Below are positions 8,755 to 16,718 of a stretch of DNA of 64,000 nucleotides, in pieces (position 1 is the stretch's first letter; every line of letters begins with the position of its first letter). The translations under genes and the position numbers were made by a program. Source of the stretch: Microbacterium sp. MM2322 (GTDB lineage Bacteria > Actinomycetota > Actinomycetes > Actinomycetales > Microbacteriaceae); contig NZ_OZ075067.1 of assembly GCF_964186585.1 (NCBI RefSeq), positions 310,001 through 374,000 on the forward strand, read 5' to 3'. The notes under the pieces are model-generated. The model was not told the DNA's origin. It saw only the letters and a program-made list of their open reading frames with translations, and searched no databases.

Positions 8755-8823
8755 TGCACGATCGGTGGTGCGGGTGTGGCCTCGGGGCGGCTGCTGGGCC
8801 ACATCAGCACCGCCGGTCGTGCA
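8755..8823. repeat. Type B palindromic element, copy 2
   Basis: 69 nt, ends TGCACGATC and GGTCGTGCA (one mismatch), lying between type A copies 3 and 4 and preceded by TGACGA much as copy 1 is preceded by TGACAGA. The remaining bases between 8585 and 9019 hold no gene I can support. Confidence 0.8.
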
Positions 8824-8932
8824 AGTGTCGAGGCAGGGGGTGTGAAACGTGTCGAGTGGCGTGTGATGGCGCCGGGTCCGCTGGCGACCTCGCCCGGGTC
8901 CGCCGTCACCCGTGCCCTGACCCGGCGTCGCC

Positions 8933-9008
8933 GGATGCAATGGATGCCGGGCGACACCCGGCATCCGCCTGCCCGTCACCGGCGTGTCGGCGCGGATCTC
9001 TTGCATCC
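8933..9008. repeat. Type A palindromic element, copy 4
   Basis: 76 nt, almost identical to copy 3 including ~12 nt of left flank (CCCGGCGTCGCC). It ends 12 nt from the stop of the leftward transglutaminase gene, where a strong hairpin would also terminate that transcript. Confidence 0.85.
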
Positions 9009-9019
9009 GCGTACGCGCG

Positions 9020-9901
9020 CTAGTCGAGCGGTGCGACGTCGACCTGCACGCGCAGCGTCGAGGTCTTCGCCTCGGTGAAGATGATGCCGGTCACGGGTGA
9101 GACGTCGCCGTAGTCGCGGCCCCACGCGACGGTGACGTACCGGTCGTTCGCCCACTGGTTGTTCGTCGGGTCGATCGCGAGCCACTGATCGGTGCCCGGC
9201 AGCCACACCGCGAGCCATGCGTGCGAGGCATCCGCGCCGAACACGCGCTCCTTGCCCGGTGGCGGCTGCGTCGCGAGGTAGCCCGAGACGTACCGGGCTG
9301 CGACGCCGTGACCGCGCAGGCAGGCGAGGGCGACGTGGGCGAAGTCCTGGCAGACGCCCGCCCGCTTCGTCATCGCGTCGCCCACCGTGCTCGTCACGGT
9401 CGTCGCGGTCTTGTCGTAGTCGAAGTCGCGGAAGATCCGCTCCATCAGATCCGTCGCCGCTTCGCCGATCGGTCGACCGGGTGTGAGCGATTCGGCGCCG
9501 TAGGCGATGGCCGCCGCGTCGTGGACGGCGCGCGCGGACTCCAGCGCGTATTCGGTGGCCTCGACGGCACCGTCGATGTCGGGATGCCGCAGCGGCCGCG
9601 CGAGCTCCCACGGCTGCGCGAGCGCCTCGGCGTCGTACGCGGGAACGGTGACCGTCACCTCGCTGGAGGCTTCGATCGTCAGCGCCTCGTGCGGGTCGGT
9701 CACGTGGAAGAAGGTCGACGAGTTGCCGAACCAGTCCGTGCGGGGCGAGATGTCGCCGGGATGCGGGTCGACGGTCACCCCGGAGTCCGAGATCCGCTGC
9801 CACGGCAGCTCGCGCGGGCGCAGGTGGAACTGGCCAATGCTGTCCTGCACGGCGTCGCTGTAGGTGTACGCGGTGCGGTGCCACACCCGGTAGCGGGTCA
9901 T
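9020..9901 (-). CDS. Transglutaminase-like cysteine protease/ligase
   Basis: Cytoplasmic papain-fold protein, 293 aa. Residues 1-90 form the bacterial transglutaminase N-terminal domain (TRYRVWHRTAYTY, LRPRELPWQ). The core has all three catalytic residues: Cys in GVCQDFAH, His in ASHAWLAVW and Asp in IDPTNNQW. ATG 9901 overlaps the upstream ATP-grasp/alpha-E gene stop as ATGA, so the two are translationally coupled. Family knowledge: this enzyme type recurs beside circularly permuted ATP-grasp and alpha-E proteins and is predicted to trim or cross-link a peptide they make. No substrate is known. Confidence 0.9.
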   Translation of the reverse strand: MTRYRVWHRTAYTYSDAVQDSIGQFHLRPRELPWQRISDSGVTVDPHPGDISPRTDWFGNSSTFFHVTDPHEALTIEASSEVTVTVPAYDAEALAQPWELARPLRHPDIDGAVEATEYALESARAVHDAAAIAYGAESLTPGRPIGEAATDLMERIFRDFDYDKTATTVTSTVGDAMTKRAGVCQDFAHVALACLRGHGVAARYVSGYLATQPPPGKERVFGADASHAWLAVWLPGTDQWLAIDPTNNQWANDRYVTVAWGRDYGDVSPVTGIIFTEAKTSTLRVQVDVAPLD

Positions 9902-12408
9902 GCGCGTGCACCCATCAGCTCGACGAGCGACAGTTCGGTCATCGACACGGCGGGCGGGCCGGCCTCGAAGTGCAGGTCGCCGATCGCATCCGACAGCTGC
10001 TCGAGCTGTGCCCGGACGCCCTCGAGGCTGTCGACGAGCCGCTCGCGACGACCGCCGACGACCGCGGTCATCTCGAGCACTTCGACCTCGGCGAGTTCGG
10101 TCTCGAGCTGGTCGAGCAGACGCTCGGCCCGCGAGGACCCCGTCGAGGCGGGCATCGCGGCCAGGTGTTCGCGCAGCGTCTGCAGCGAGAAGGCGAGCGA
10201 ACGGGGGTTGCCGCGGTCGAGCAGGAGCAGCTCGGCGACGTCCGCGGCGCGCACCGTGCCGCGGTAGCGCCGGCGGTGCGTGACGACGCTCTCGGCCGAC
10301 AGCAGCAGCGACTCGAGAACGTCGCGGTCGGTGCGGGGGCCTCGGCTGGCCGACAGCGCCGACGACAGCAGGGTCGTGAGCTGCAGCCCGCGCTCGAGGT
10401 AGCGGCCGGCCTCCATCATGTGCCAGCCGGGGTCGCGGATCATGTTGGCGGTGACGCCGTAGAGCGACAGCATCGAGGCGAGCATGCGCCCGGCGGACTC
10501 GGCTGTGCGGTGCGGTCGCGGTGCGCCCCGGAGGGCGAGCACGGCTCGCTCGATGTTCGCGAACACGCGCCAGGTGTCACCCGACAGCTGGTCGCGCACA
10601 CCCTCCATGGCGTCGCGGAGGCGGGCGATCGAGTGCGCGGCGGAGCCGGGGCGGGCGGCATCCAGCAGCAACGATCGGAACTCCGACTCGGGCTCAGTCG
10701 CGCGCGTGCCGGCGAGCGTGTGGAGCGCGGCGAGGAGCACCCGCACGCTCTCTCCGGCACGGGTCGCCCGGTGCGCACCGGGCTGATCGAGCGCCGACTG
10801 CGTCGCGATCACGAGACGGAGCAGGTCCTCGGCGCGCTCGGCGTATCGGCCGGTCCAGAACAGGTCCGACAGCGCGCGCGGCGCGAGAGTCGGGTCGCTC
10901 CGTGTCGTGGGGAGGGATGCCACGTCGGCGATCCCCTGGTCGGCCTCGGACTCGTCCGCCTTCAGCACCCACACGTCCTTCGTGCGCGGCGCGGCGTCCG
11001 GCGCGCTCCGCACCGTGGCGAGACCGCCCACGAGCGGCCGGTACGTCGAACCGAAGCGGATCGCGAAGCCCCGCAGCGTGACGGGCAGAGCGGATGCCGC
11101 GCCCCCGGCATCCCACACCGGAACCTGCGAGAGGGGCAGCTGCTCGACGGCGGCGAACCGGTGCGGCTCGCGCTCGACGCGAGCGAGGAGGTCGGCATCG
11201 CCCAGGGACAGCCGACGGCGCGGATCGTCGATGAGGCGTACGTCGAGAGTGGGGTCGCCTGCGGTCAATCGGGGGAGCGCCTCGGCGCGGGCAGCGGGGT
11301 CGCCGAGCCACCACGCCGGCACCGACGGCAGGCGGAGCTGCTCGCCGAGAAGCCGCTCGCAGACCGCGGGGAGGTAGGGGAAGAGCGCGGGGTTCTCGAG
11401 CACGCCGGCGCCCAGACCGTTGACGACCCGCACCCGCCCGCGACGGACCGCTTCGGTCAGGCCGGCGACGCCGAGCCGCGATCCGGAGCGCAGTTCGAGG
11501 GGGTCGCACCACTCGGCATCCACTCGTCGGAGAATGACGTCCACGCGCTCGCGCGGGGTGCGCTGCGGCCACCCGGCGGGCTTCATCCAGACGGATCCGT
11601 CGCGGACGACGAGGTCGCTGCCCTGCACGAGGGGGAACCCGAGCGCGTTGGCGATGAACGCCTGGTCGAACGCCGTCTCGGACAGCGGTCCGGGGGAGAG
11701 GACGACGATGCGCGGTGCGCTCGCGCCCTCGGGCGCGGCGGCGATGAGCGCCGCACGGAGCGCGGCGAAGTACGGGTCCATGCGGTGCAGGGTGCCCTCG
11801 TCGAGGAGATCGGGCAGCACCTGCGCGATCACCCGGCGGTTCTCGGCGGCGTAGCCGAGCCCCGAAGGAGCCTGCACGCGGTCGGCGAGCACGTGCCATT
11901 CGCCGGCGCCGTCCCGCCCGAGGTCGGTCGCCGAGAGAAGCAGGTCGGGCGGCAGGTTCTCCTCGCCGGGACGCACCATCGCGCGCACGAATCCGGCGTG
12001 ACCGAGGATGACGGCGGCCGGCACGATCCGCTCGCGCAGCACGACCTGCGGGCCGTACAGGTCGGCGAGCAGGGCGTTCAGCAGTTCGGCGCGCTGCGCG
12101 AGGCCGACGTCGATGCGGGCCCATCCCGCGGCATCCAGCACGAGGGGCATCGGGTCGAGCCGCCACGGCTGCAGGTCGTCTCCGGCGCGGGCGTACGAGA
12201 CGCCGTCGTCGGCGAGGAAGCGCGAGATCTCCCCGTCGACGCGTTCGAGCTCGTCGTGCGTCAGGCCGAGGGCGAGCGAGGCGAGGCCCTGCCACGCCGG
12301 GCGGAGAGCGCCGTCGGGGTCGACGACCTCGTCGTAGCGCGGCGTCGTCGTCGCGAACGACAGCGTCGGTTGCGACACGGCCGCGGCATAGTCACGGAGC
12401 ACACTCAC
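9898..12408 (-). CDS. Circularly permuted ATP-grasp fused to alpha-E domain
   Basis: Predicted amide-bond-forming enzyme, 836 aa. The N-terminal ~480 residues are the circularly permuted ATP-grasp module (DUF404/DUF407 type): LADDGVSY, a DLYGPQVVLRERIVPA block, ENLPPDLLLSATDLGRD and the EYGLGAGVLENP-like GLGAGVLENPALFPYLP. The C-terminal ~310 residues are the helical alpha-E domain (DUF403 type), entered by ALSDLFWTGRYAERAEDLLRL. In many genomes these are separate genes; here they are fused. GTG at 12408 is chosen because GAGGAAGG lies 6-13 nt upstream; the frame stays open further upstream but through noncoding sequence. Forms an operon with the transglutaminase at 9020. Confidence 0.88.
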   Translation of the reverse strand: MSVLRDYAAAVSQPTLSFATTTPRYDEVVDPDGALRPAWQGLASLALGLTHDELERVDGEISRFLADDGVSYARAGDDLQPWRLDPMPLVLDAAGWARIDVGLAQRAELLNALLADLYGPQVVLRERIVPAAVILGHAGFVRAMVRPGEENLPPDLLLSATDLGRDGAGEWHVLADRVQAPSGLGYAAENRRVIAQVLPDLLDEGTLHRMDPYFAALRAALIAAAPEGASAPRIVVLSPGPLSETAFDQAFIANALGFPLVQGSDLVVRDGSVWMKPAGWPQRTPRERVDVILRRVDAEWCDPLELRSGSRLGVAGLTEAVRRGRVRVVNGLGAGVLENPALFPYLPAVCERLLGEQLRLPSVPAWWLGDPAARAEALPRLTAGDPTLDVRLIDDPRRRLSLGDADLLARVEREPHRFAAVEQLPLSQVPVWDAGGAASALPVTLRGFAIRFGSTYRPLVGGLATVRSAPDAAPRTKDVWVLKADESEADQGIADVASLPTTRSDPTLAPRALSDLFWTGRYAERAEDLLRLVIATQSALDQPGAHRATRAGESVRVLLAALHTLAGTRATEPESEFRSLLLDAARPGSAAHSIARLRDAMEGVRDQLSGDTWRVFANIERAVLALRGAPRPHRTAESAGRMLASMLSLYGVTANMIRDPGWHMMEAGRYLERGLQLTTLLSSALSASRGPRTDRDVLESLLLSAESVVTHRRRYRGTVRAADVAELLLLDRGNPRSLAFSLQTLREHLAAMPASTGSSRAERLLDQLETELAEVEVLEMTAVVGGRRERLVDSLEGVRAQLEQLSDAIGDLHFEAGPPAVSMTELSLVELMGARA

Positions 12409-12495
12409 GGGGTCACCTTCCTCCGTCCAGCGTAGGGGTAGGCGACGGGTCGATCCGCGCGGGGGAGCGGGTGCAGGGCGAATACAGTGGAACGC

Positions 12496-13008
12496 ATGAC
12501 GGGACCGGACGCCACCTACACCGTGCGCCCCGCGCGGACCTCCGACATCCCCCGCATCCAGGAACTCCTCGAGCCGTGGGTGCAGCGCCGCATCCTTCTC
12601 GGCAAGGAACGCGTCACCCTCTACGAAACCGTGCAGGAGTTCGTCGTCGCCGAAGCGGGCGATCGCCTCGTCGGATGCGGCGCGCTCCACGTCATGTGGG
12701 AGGACCTCGGCGAGATCCGCACCCTGATCGTCGCCGACGACTGGCTGCACCGCGGCGTCGGGGGCGCGGTCGTGGATCTCCTCGAGGAGAACGCGCGAGC
12801 GCTCGGGCTCAGCCGTCTGTTCTGCCTGACGTTCGAGGTGCCGTTCTTCTCCCGTCGCGGTTTCGCCGAGATCGGCGAGCAGGTCGTCGACCCCGATGTC
12901 TACTCGCAACTGCTGAGGAGCGCCGATGAGGGCGTCGCCGAATTCCTCGACCTCGCGCACGTGAAGCCCAACACCCTGGGCAACACCCGCATGCTCAAGC
13001 AGTTGTAG
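12496..13008 (+). CDS. argA: Amino-acid N-acetyltransferase (NAGS, GNAT-only ArgA type)
   Basis: Makes N-acetylglutamate, the first step of arginine synthesis. 170 aa, a GNAT domain without the amino-acid-kinase half, as in mycobacterial Rv2747-type ArgA. Recognisable blocks: ERVTLYETVQEFVVAE, GCGALHVMWEDLGEIRTLIV, RGVGGAVV (acetyl-CoA loop), LFCLTFEVPFFSRRGF and the C-terminal VKPNTLGNTRML. ATG 12496 lies 7 nt after TACAGT (12483-12488), giving a leaderless transcript; an in-frame GTG at 12487 would overlap that promoter. Divergent from the ATP-grasp operon. Confidence 0.88.
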   Translation: MTGPDATYTVRPARTSDIPRIQELLEPWVQRRILLGKERVTLYETVQEFVVAEAGDRLVGCGALHVMWEDLGEIRTLIVADDWLHRGVGGAVVDLLEENARALGLSRLFCLTFEVPFFSRRGFAEIGEQVVDPDVYSQLLRSADEGVAEFLDLAHVKPNTLGNTRMLKQL

Positions 13009-13053
13009 GCGCGCCGGGCGGGTGAGCGCGGGGGCCGCGCATACCCTGGACGC

Positions 13054-13779
13054 GTGAGCAGCCAGACCCCCCGCCGTCGGCCGTCGCCGGCCGTGTACCG
13101 CCGACGCCGGCTCGCCGTGCTGCTGCTCGCCCTCCTGATCGTCGGCGGCATCGTGGCCCTCGTCGTCTGGCAGCCCTGGCGGGCGATGACGGATGCCGCG
13201 TCGCAGCCCGCGGGCGGAGCGTCGGCATCCGCCACCCCTGCCCCGACCTCGTCGGCGGCGCCGTCCGCGTCGACGCCGACAGCGACGCCGAGCCCGCGGG
13301 TCACCTCCTCGGCCGACGGCGACACCGGCGCGCAAGGCGACGGCGACGGTGAGAGCGACGGTGGCACGGCCAGCGACGTCGCGCCCTGCACGACCGGCGA
13401 CGTCACGGTGACGGCCACCACCGACAAGAGCTCGTACGGGACCGGTGAGCTGCCGAAGCTGTCCATCACGCTCGTCAACGACACTGACCTGCCGTGCCTC
13501 ATCAACGTCGGGACGGCGGCGCAGACGTTCGAGATCACGAGTGGCAGCGACACCTGGTGGCGTTCGACCGACTGCCAGAGCGAGCCGAGCGACCAGATCG
13601 TGCAGCTCGACGCAGGAAAGACCGTGACGAGCGCGACGCCGATCGTCTGGGACCGCACGCGCTCCGCGGTCGACACGTGCGACGGTGACCGGCAGAAGGC
13701 GCTGCCCGGCTGGTACAACCTGGCGGTGACGATCGGCGGGATCGGCTCGGTCGAGCCGGCTTCTTTCACCCTGCGCTGA
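13054..13779 (+). CDS. Membrane-anchored exported protein with Ser/Thr/Pro linker and Ig-like C-terminal domain
   Basis: 241 aa. A basic N-terminus, one membrane segment at about residues 23-45 (LAVLLLALLIVGGIVALVVW), a low-complexity Ala/Ser/Thr/Pro linker (about 50-105), and a compact beta-rich domain (about 110-241) with four cysteines, including CTTGDVTVTATTDK and DTCDGD. No function recognised; the shape is that of an anchored extracellular domain. GTG start at 13054 follows TACCCT (13042-13047) by 6 nt, i.e. leaderless. Confidence 0.75.
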   Translation: MSSQTPRRRPSPAVYRRRRLAVLLLALLIVGGIVALVVWQPWRAMTDAASQPAGGASASATPAPTSSAAPSASTPTATPSPRVTSSADGDTGAQGDGDGESDGGTASDVAPCTTGDVTVTATTDKSSYGTGELPKLSITLVNDTDLPCLINVGTAAQTFEITSGSDTWWRSTDCQSEPSDQIVQLDAGKTVTSATPIVWDRTRSAVDTCDGDRQKALPGWYNLAVTIGGIGSVEPASFTLR

Positions 13780-13876
13780 CCGCAACCGGGACGCTCAGCC
13801 CATTCTGAGAACTTTCTCATCTGACACGACGCCTGCGGGGGTGTCCCGCGGGAACCCTCTGTGCGTACCCTGGGGT

Positions 13877-14020
13877 CAGCTCCCGGCGGCTCACCCCCGC
13901 TGTCCCCCCAGCGGAGTCTCGCCACCCCCCCAGATGCGAGACATCGGGTCTCCGGTCGCCGGTGAGTGATGGGCCCTCTCGACTTCTCCAGTCCCCAATG
14001 GGGAGTTCGAGGGGGCCCCC
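13877..14020 (+). ncRNA. 6C small RNA
   Basis: Intergenic RNA with the two defining stem-loops of the actinobacterial 6C class. Stem CCGCTG/CAGCGG (13897-13902 and 13909-13914) closes a C-run at 13904-13909; stem TCTCGC/GCGAGA (13917-13922 and 13936-13941) closes a loop with seven C at 13925-13931. A TACCCT -10 box at 13866-13871 sets the 5' end near 13877, and the strong hairpin at 13971-14018 sets the 3' end. In actinomycetes 6C RNAs act in trans through the C-rich loops on G-rich sites near ribosome-binding sites. Ends are estimated to within a few bases. Confidence 0.85.
13971..14018 (+). terminator. 3' terminator hairpin of the 6C RNA
   Basis: Arms GGGCCCTCTCGA (13971-13982) and TCGAGGGGGCCC (14007-14018) pair with a single G-T wobble; an inner CTCC/GGAG pairing extends the stem. 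Only a short T-containing tail (CCTTATG) follows. Confidence 0.7.
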
Positions 14021-14077
14021 TTATGTTCTGGCGTCGGAGGGCGCGGCGAGGCGCGGCATCCCGCCTAGGCTGAGGGG

Positions 14078-14479
14078 ATGGCTGGGAAGAAGCGCGAGAA
14101 GAAGCCGCTCGAGTTCCGCAACACCGCACTCGCCGATGCGCTTCAGACGCAGGACATGGCTGCGCTCGCGTTCGCGTTGCGACACGGTCCGACGGTCGTG
14201 CCGCTCCTGCGTCCGGGTGCGCGGGACGACCCTCGGGATTCCGGTGAGGTCTGGACCTACCGTGACCCCGCCACCGGCGATGTCGCCCTGCTGTTGTTCA
14301 GCGACGCGGCCAACAAGCCCGCCACCTTGCCGCCGGGCGTCGGACTGCAGTCGCCGGCCTGGCTGCGGGCTTTCCTCGGGACGCATGGAGAGGAGATCAC
14401 CACGGTGTTCTTCGACATCGCCGGCCCCCACGCGATGCAGGCGTCTCCCGCGGACCTGATCGCTGCCCTCGAGGCCTGA
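14078..14479 (+). CDS. Small SseB-like protein, function unknown
   Basis: 133 aa. Lysine-rich start MAGKKREKKPLEF, then a compact alpha/beta domain with ALRHGPTVVPLL, VWTYRDPATGDVALLLFSDA and a C-terminal ADLIAALEA helix. This arrangement resembles the SseB N-terminal domain often found in actinobacterial proteins of this size, but I rely on remembered similarity only. Leaderless: TAGGCT at 14066-14071, then 6 nt to ATG 14078. It converges on radA with 8 nt between stops. Confidence 0.6.
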   Translation: MAGKKREKKPLEFRNTALADALQTQDMAALAFALRHGPTVVPLLRPGARDDPRDSGEVWTYRDPATGDVALLLFSDAANKPATLPPGVGLQSPAWLRAFLGTHGEEITTVFFDIAGPHAMQASPADLIAALEA

Positions 14480-14487
14480 CCTCCGCC

Positions 14488-15846
14488 TCAGAAATCGGGG
14501 CGGTCGTCCGATGTCGGTGCGTGGTGACGTGCCCGCTGATTCAGGGCGTCGCGCAGCGTGCCGGCGCTCGCATCGATGACCGCCTTGTATCCGAGGCGCG
14601 CGGCTTCGGATCGCCGCTGTTCGTGCTGTGTGACCTTGCGGATCTCGCCGGAAAGGCTCAGCTCGCCGATCGCCGCGAACTTCGTGGGGTTGGGACGCTC
14701 GGTGGCCGCGCTGGCGATGGCGAGGGCGATGGCCAGGTCGGCGGCGGGCTCGGTGAGCCGCACCCCGCCGACGGTCGAGACGTAGACGTCCTGGTCGGAG
14801 AGTTTGATCCCCGCCCGCTTCTCGAGCACGGCGAGCACCATCGCGACGCGCGCGCTGTCGACACCGCTCACGATGCGGCGGGGGTTCGGCGCGGTGGTGT
14901 GAAGGGTGAGGGCCTGCACCTCGACGGGGAGCGCCCGCCGGCCTTCGAGGGCGACCGTCACGCACGTCCCGGGTTCGCTGGGGCGGGTGCTGAGGAAGAG
15001 GGTGCTGGGGTCGGGGACCTCGGCGATGCCGTCGCCGGCCATGTCGAAGCATCCGACCTCATCGGTCGCGCCGAACCGGTTCTTGAGTGCACGCACGAAC
15101 CGCAGCGACGTCTGGCGGTCGCCCTCGAAGTGGCAGACGACGTCGACGAGGTGCTCGAGGATGCGGGGACCGGCGACCTGCCCGTCTTTCGTCACGTGAC
15201 CGACGAGCACGACCGGCAGGTCTCGTTCCTTCGCGATGCGGATGAGGGTGGATGCCACCTCTCGAACCTGGCTCGGTTGACCCGCCGCGCCGTCGATGAG
15301 GCCCGAAGAGACCGTCTGCACCGAGTCGACGATCAGCAGGTCGGGGCGCACCTCGTCGACGTGGCCGAGCGTGGTGGCGAGGTCGGTCTCGCTCGCGAGG
15401 TACAGCTCGTCGTGCAGCGCGCCGGTGCGTTCGGCGCGCAGCCGAACCTGGCCGAGGGACTCCTCGGCGCTGACATACAGGACGCGTCGCCCTGAGCGCG
15501 CGCTCTGCGCGGCGACCTCGAGGAGCAGGGTCGACTTTCCGACCCCGGGCTCACCCGACAGCAGGATCGCCGCTCCCGGGACGATGCCGCCGCCGAGAAC
15601 GCGGTCGAACTCGCCGACGCCGCTCGACCGTCGCGGGGTCTCCCGCGTGTCGATCTGCGTGATCGGTCGGGCGCTGCGGGTGGGAACGATGGGCGTGATG
15701 GATGCCGTGATCCCCGTAGCCGTGCCCGCCTCGACGACGGTGCCCCACTGCTGGCATTCGCCGCACCGCCCGACCCACTTCGCGGTCGTCCACCCGCACT
15801 CGGTGCAGCGGAAGGCCGCGGTGGGAGCGGGTCGTCGGGAAGCCAT
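14488..15846 (-). CDS. radA: DNA repair protein RadA
   Basis: Branch-migration ATPase acting in recombination. 452 aa, the normal length. N-terminal C4 zinc finger (FRCTECGW...CGECQQW, about residues 12-37), Walker A GEPGVGKSTLL (about 100-110), Walker B LLIVDSVQT, the RadA-specific KNRFG motif in ALKNRFGATDEVG, and a C-terminal Lon-protease-like domain (LSDQDVYVSTVGGVRL onward). ATG 15846 lies 6 nt downstream of TAGCCT (15858-15853 on this strand), so it is leaderless. Confidence 0.96.
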   Translation of the reverse strand: MASRRPAPTAAFRCTECGWTTAKWVGRCGECQQWGTVVEAGTATGITASITPIVPTRSARPITQIDTRETPRRSSGVGEFDRVLGGGIVPGAAILLSGEPGVGKSTLLLEVAAQSARSGRRVLYVSAEESLGQVRLRAERTGALHDELYLASETDLATTLGHVDEVRPDLLIVDSVQTVSSGLIDGAAGQPSQVREVASTLIRIAKERDLPVVLVGHVTKDGQVAGPRILEHLVDVVCHFEGDRQTSLRFVRALKNRFGATDEVGCFDMAGDGIAEVPDPSTLFLSTRPSEPGTCVTVALEGRRALPVEVQALTLHTTAPNPRRIVSGVDSARVAMVLAVLEKRAGIKLSDQDVYVSTVGGVRLTEPAADLAIALAIASAATERPNPTKFAAIGELSLSGEIRKVTQHEQRRSEAARLGYKAVIDASAGTLRDALNQRARHHAPTSDDRPDF

Positions 15847-15914
15847 GAGTTCAGGCTAATCGCGGCATCCGACATCCTTCTCCGTCCTTCACATGGCTCT
15901 TGCGGCCGCAGATC

Positions 15915-15936
15915 GATATGCAATATATTGCGTATC
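15915..15936. promoter_or_regulatory. A+T-rich palindromic operator upstream of the alpha/beta hydrolase
   Basis: A 22-bp palindrome centred at 15925/15926, with a perfect 12-bp core GCAATATATTGC and arms GATAT/GTATC that match except for one pair. It stands out in a 70% G+C region and lies 60 nt upstream of the hydrolase ATG, a MarR/TetR-type operator geometry. No regulator gene is adjacent. Confidence 0.6.
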
Positions 15937-15996
15937 AATCGCGTTACCCCCATCACTAAGCGGCTCGATCCGAGCCCGACGAGAAGGAAGAGATCC

Positions 15997-16689
15997 ATGA
16001 ACACTGCAGACATCACCAACGTCGTCCTCGTCCACGGCGCTTTCGCCGACGGTTCGGGATGGCGTCGCGTCTACGACCTGCTCACCGCCCGCGGATTCCG
16101 CGTCTCGATCGTGCAGAACCCGCTCACCTCACTCGAGGCGGACGTCGCGGCCACCACTCGGGTCCTCGATCAGCAGGACGGCCCGGCCATCCTCGTCGGC
16201 CACTCCTGGGGCGGCACGGTCATCACGCAAGCCGGCACCCACCCGAACGTGGCGGGTCTCGTCTACGTCTCGGCTCTGATCCCCGACGTGGGGGAGTCGA
16301 GCGGGCAGCAGTACGAGGGCTTCGCGGCAACCCCGGAATTCGTCATCGACGTCCGCGAGGACGGTTACGGCTACCTCGCTCGCGACCACTTCCGTGCCGG
16401 GTTCGCCGCCGACCTCGACGAAGCGGATGCCGCGTTCCTCGCGGACAGCCAGGTCCCCGTCAACATGTCCGTGTTCGGTGAGGCCGTCACCGCTGCGGCA
16501 TGGCGCGACACACCGAGCTGGGCCGTCATCGCCACCGAGGACAAGGCGTTCGACCAGTCGATGCTGCAGCACATGGCCTCGCGGGTCGGTGCGCAGATCA
16601 CGAACGTCCCCGGCAGCCACGCGCTCTTCATCTCGCAGGCGGAGACGGTAGCTCAGGTGATCGCCGACGCCGCCGCCTCCCAGCGCTGA
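15997..16689 (+). CDS. Alpha/beta hydrolase
   Basis: Soluble serine hydrolase or esterase, 230 aa. N-terminal VVLVHGAFADGSGW (oxyanion strand), nucleophile elbow GHSWGG with Ser at about residue 71, and the catalytic His in PGSHALF near residue 208. ATG 15997 is chosen because GAGAAGGAAGAG precedes it; the frame stays open upstream across the operator. Expression is probably controlled by the palindrome at 15915-15936. Its 3' ~70 nt reappear at the start of the second tandem copy (from 40,871) with 47 nt missing, which marks the duplication boundary. Confidence 0.85.
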   Translation: MNTADITNVVLVHGAFADGSGWRRVYDLLTARGFRVSIVQNPLTSLEADVAATTRVLDQQDGPAILVGHSWGGTVITQAGTHPNVAGLVYVSALIPDVGESSGQQYEGFAATPEFVIDVREDGYGYLARDHFRAGFAADLDEADAAFLADSQVPVNMSVFGEAVTAAAWRDTPSWAVIATEDKAFDQSMLQHMASRVGAQITNVPGSHALFISQAETVAQVIADAAASQR

Positions 16690-16718
16690 CGCCAAGCCCG
16701 CGCCGAGGAGGAACCGAG

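Noticed and set aside
6423..9008. CRISPR array
   Set aside because: The repeats are too long, too few and unevenly spaced, with genes between them and no cas genes.
9970..12435. Long forward-strand frame of 821 codons opposite the ATP-grasp/alpha-E gene
   Set aside because: Antisense shadow typical of high-G+C genes; rich in Arg/Gly/Asp/His with no domain, while the reverse strand has clear motifs.
12409..13785. Upstream extension of the ATP-grasp/alpha-E frame to 1,295 codons
   Set aside because: It runs through argA and the exported protein gene in antisense; the GTG at 12,408 has a good ribosome-binding site.
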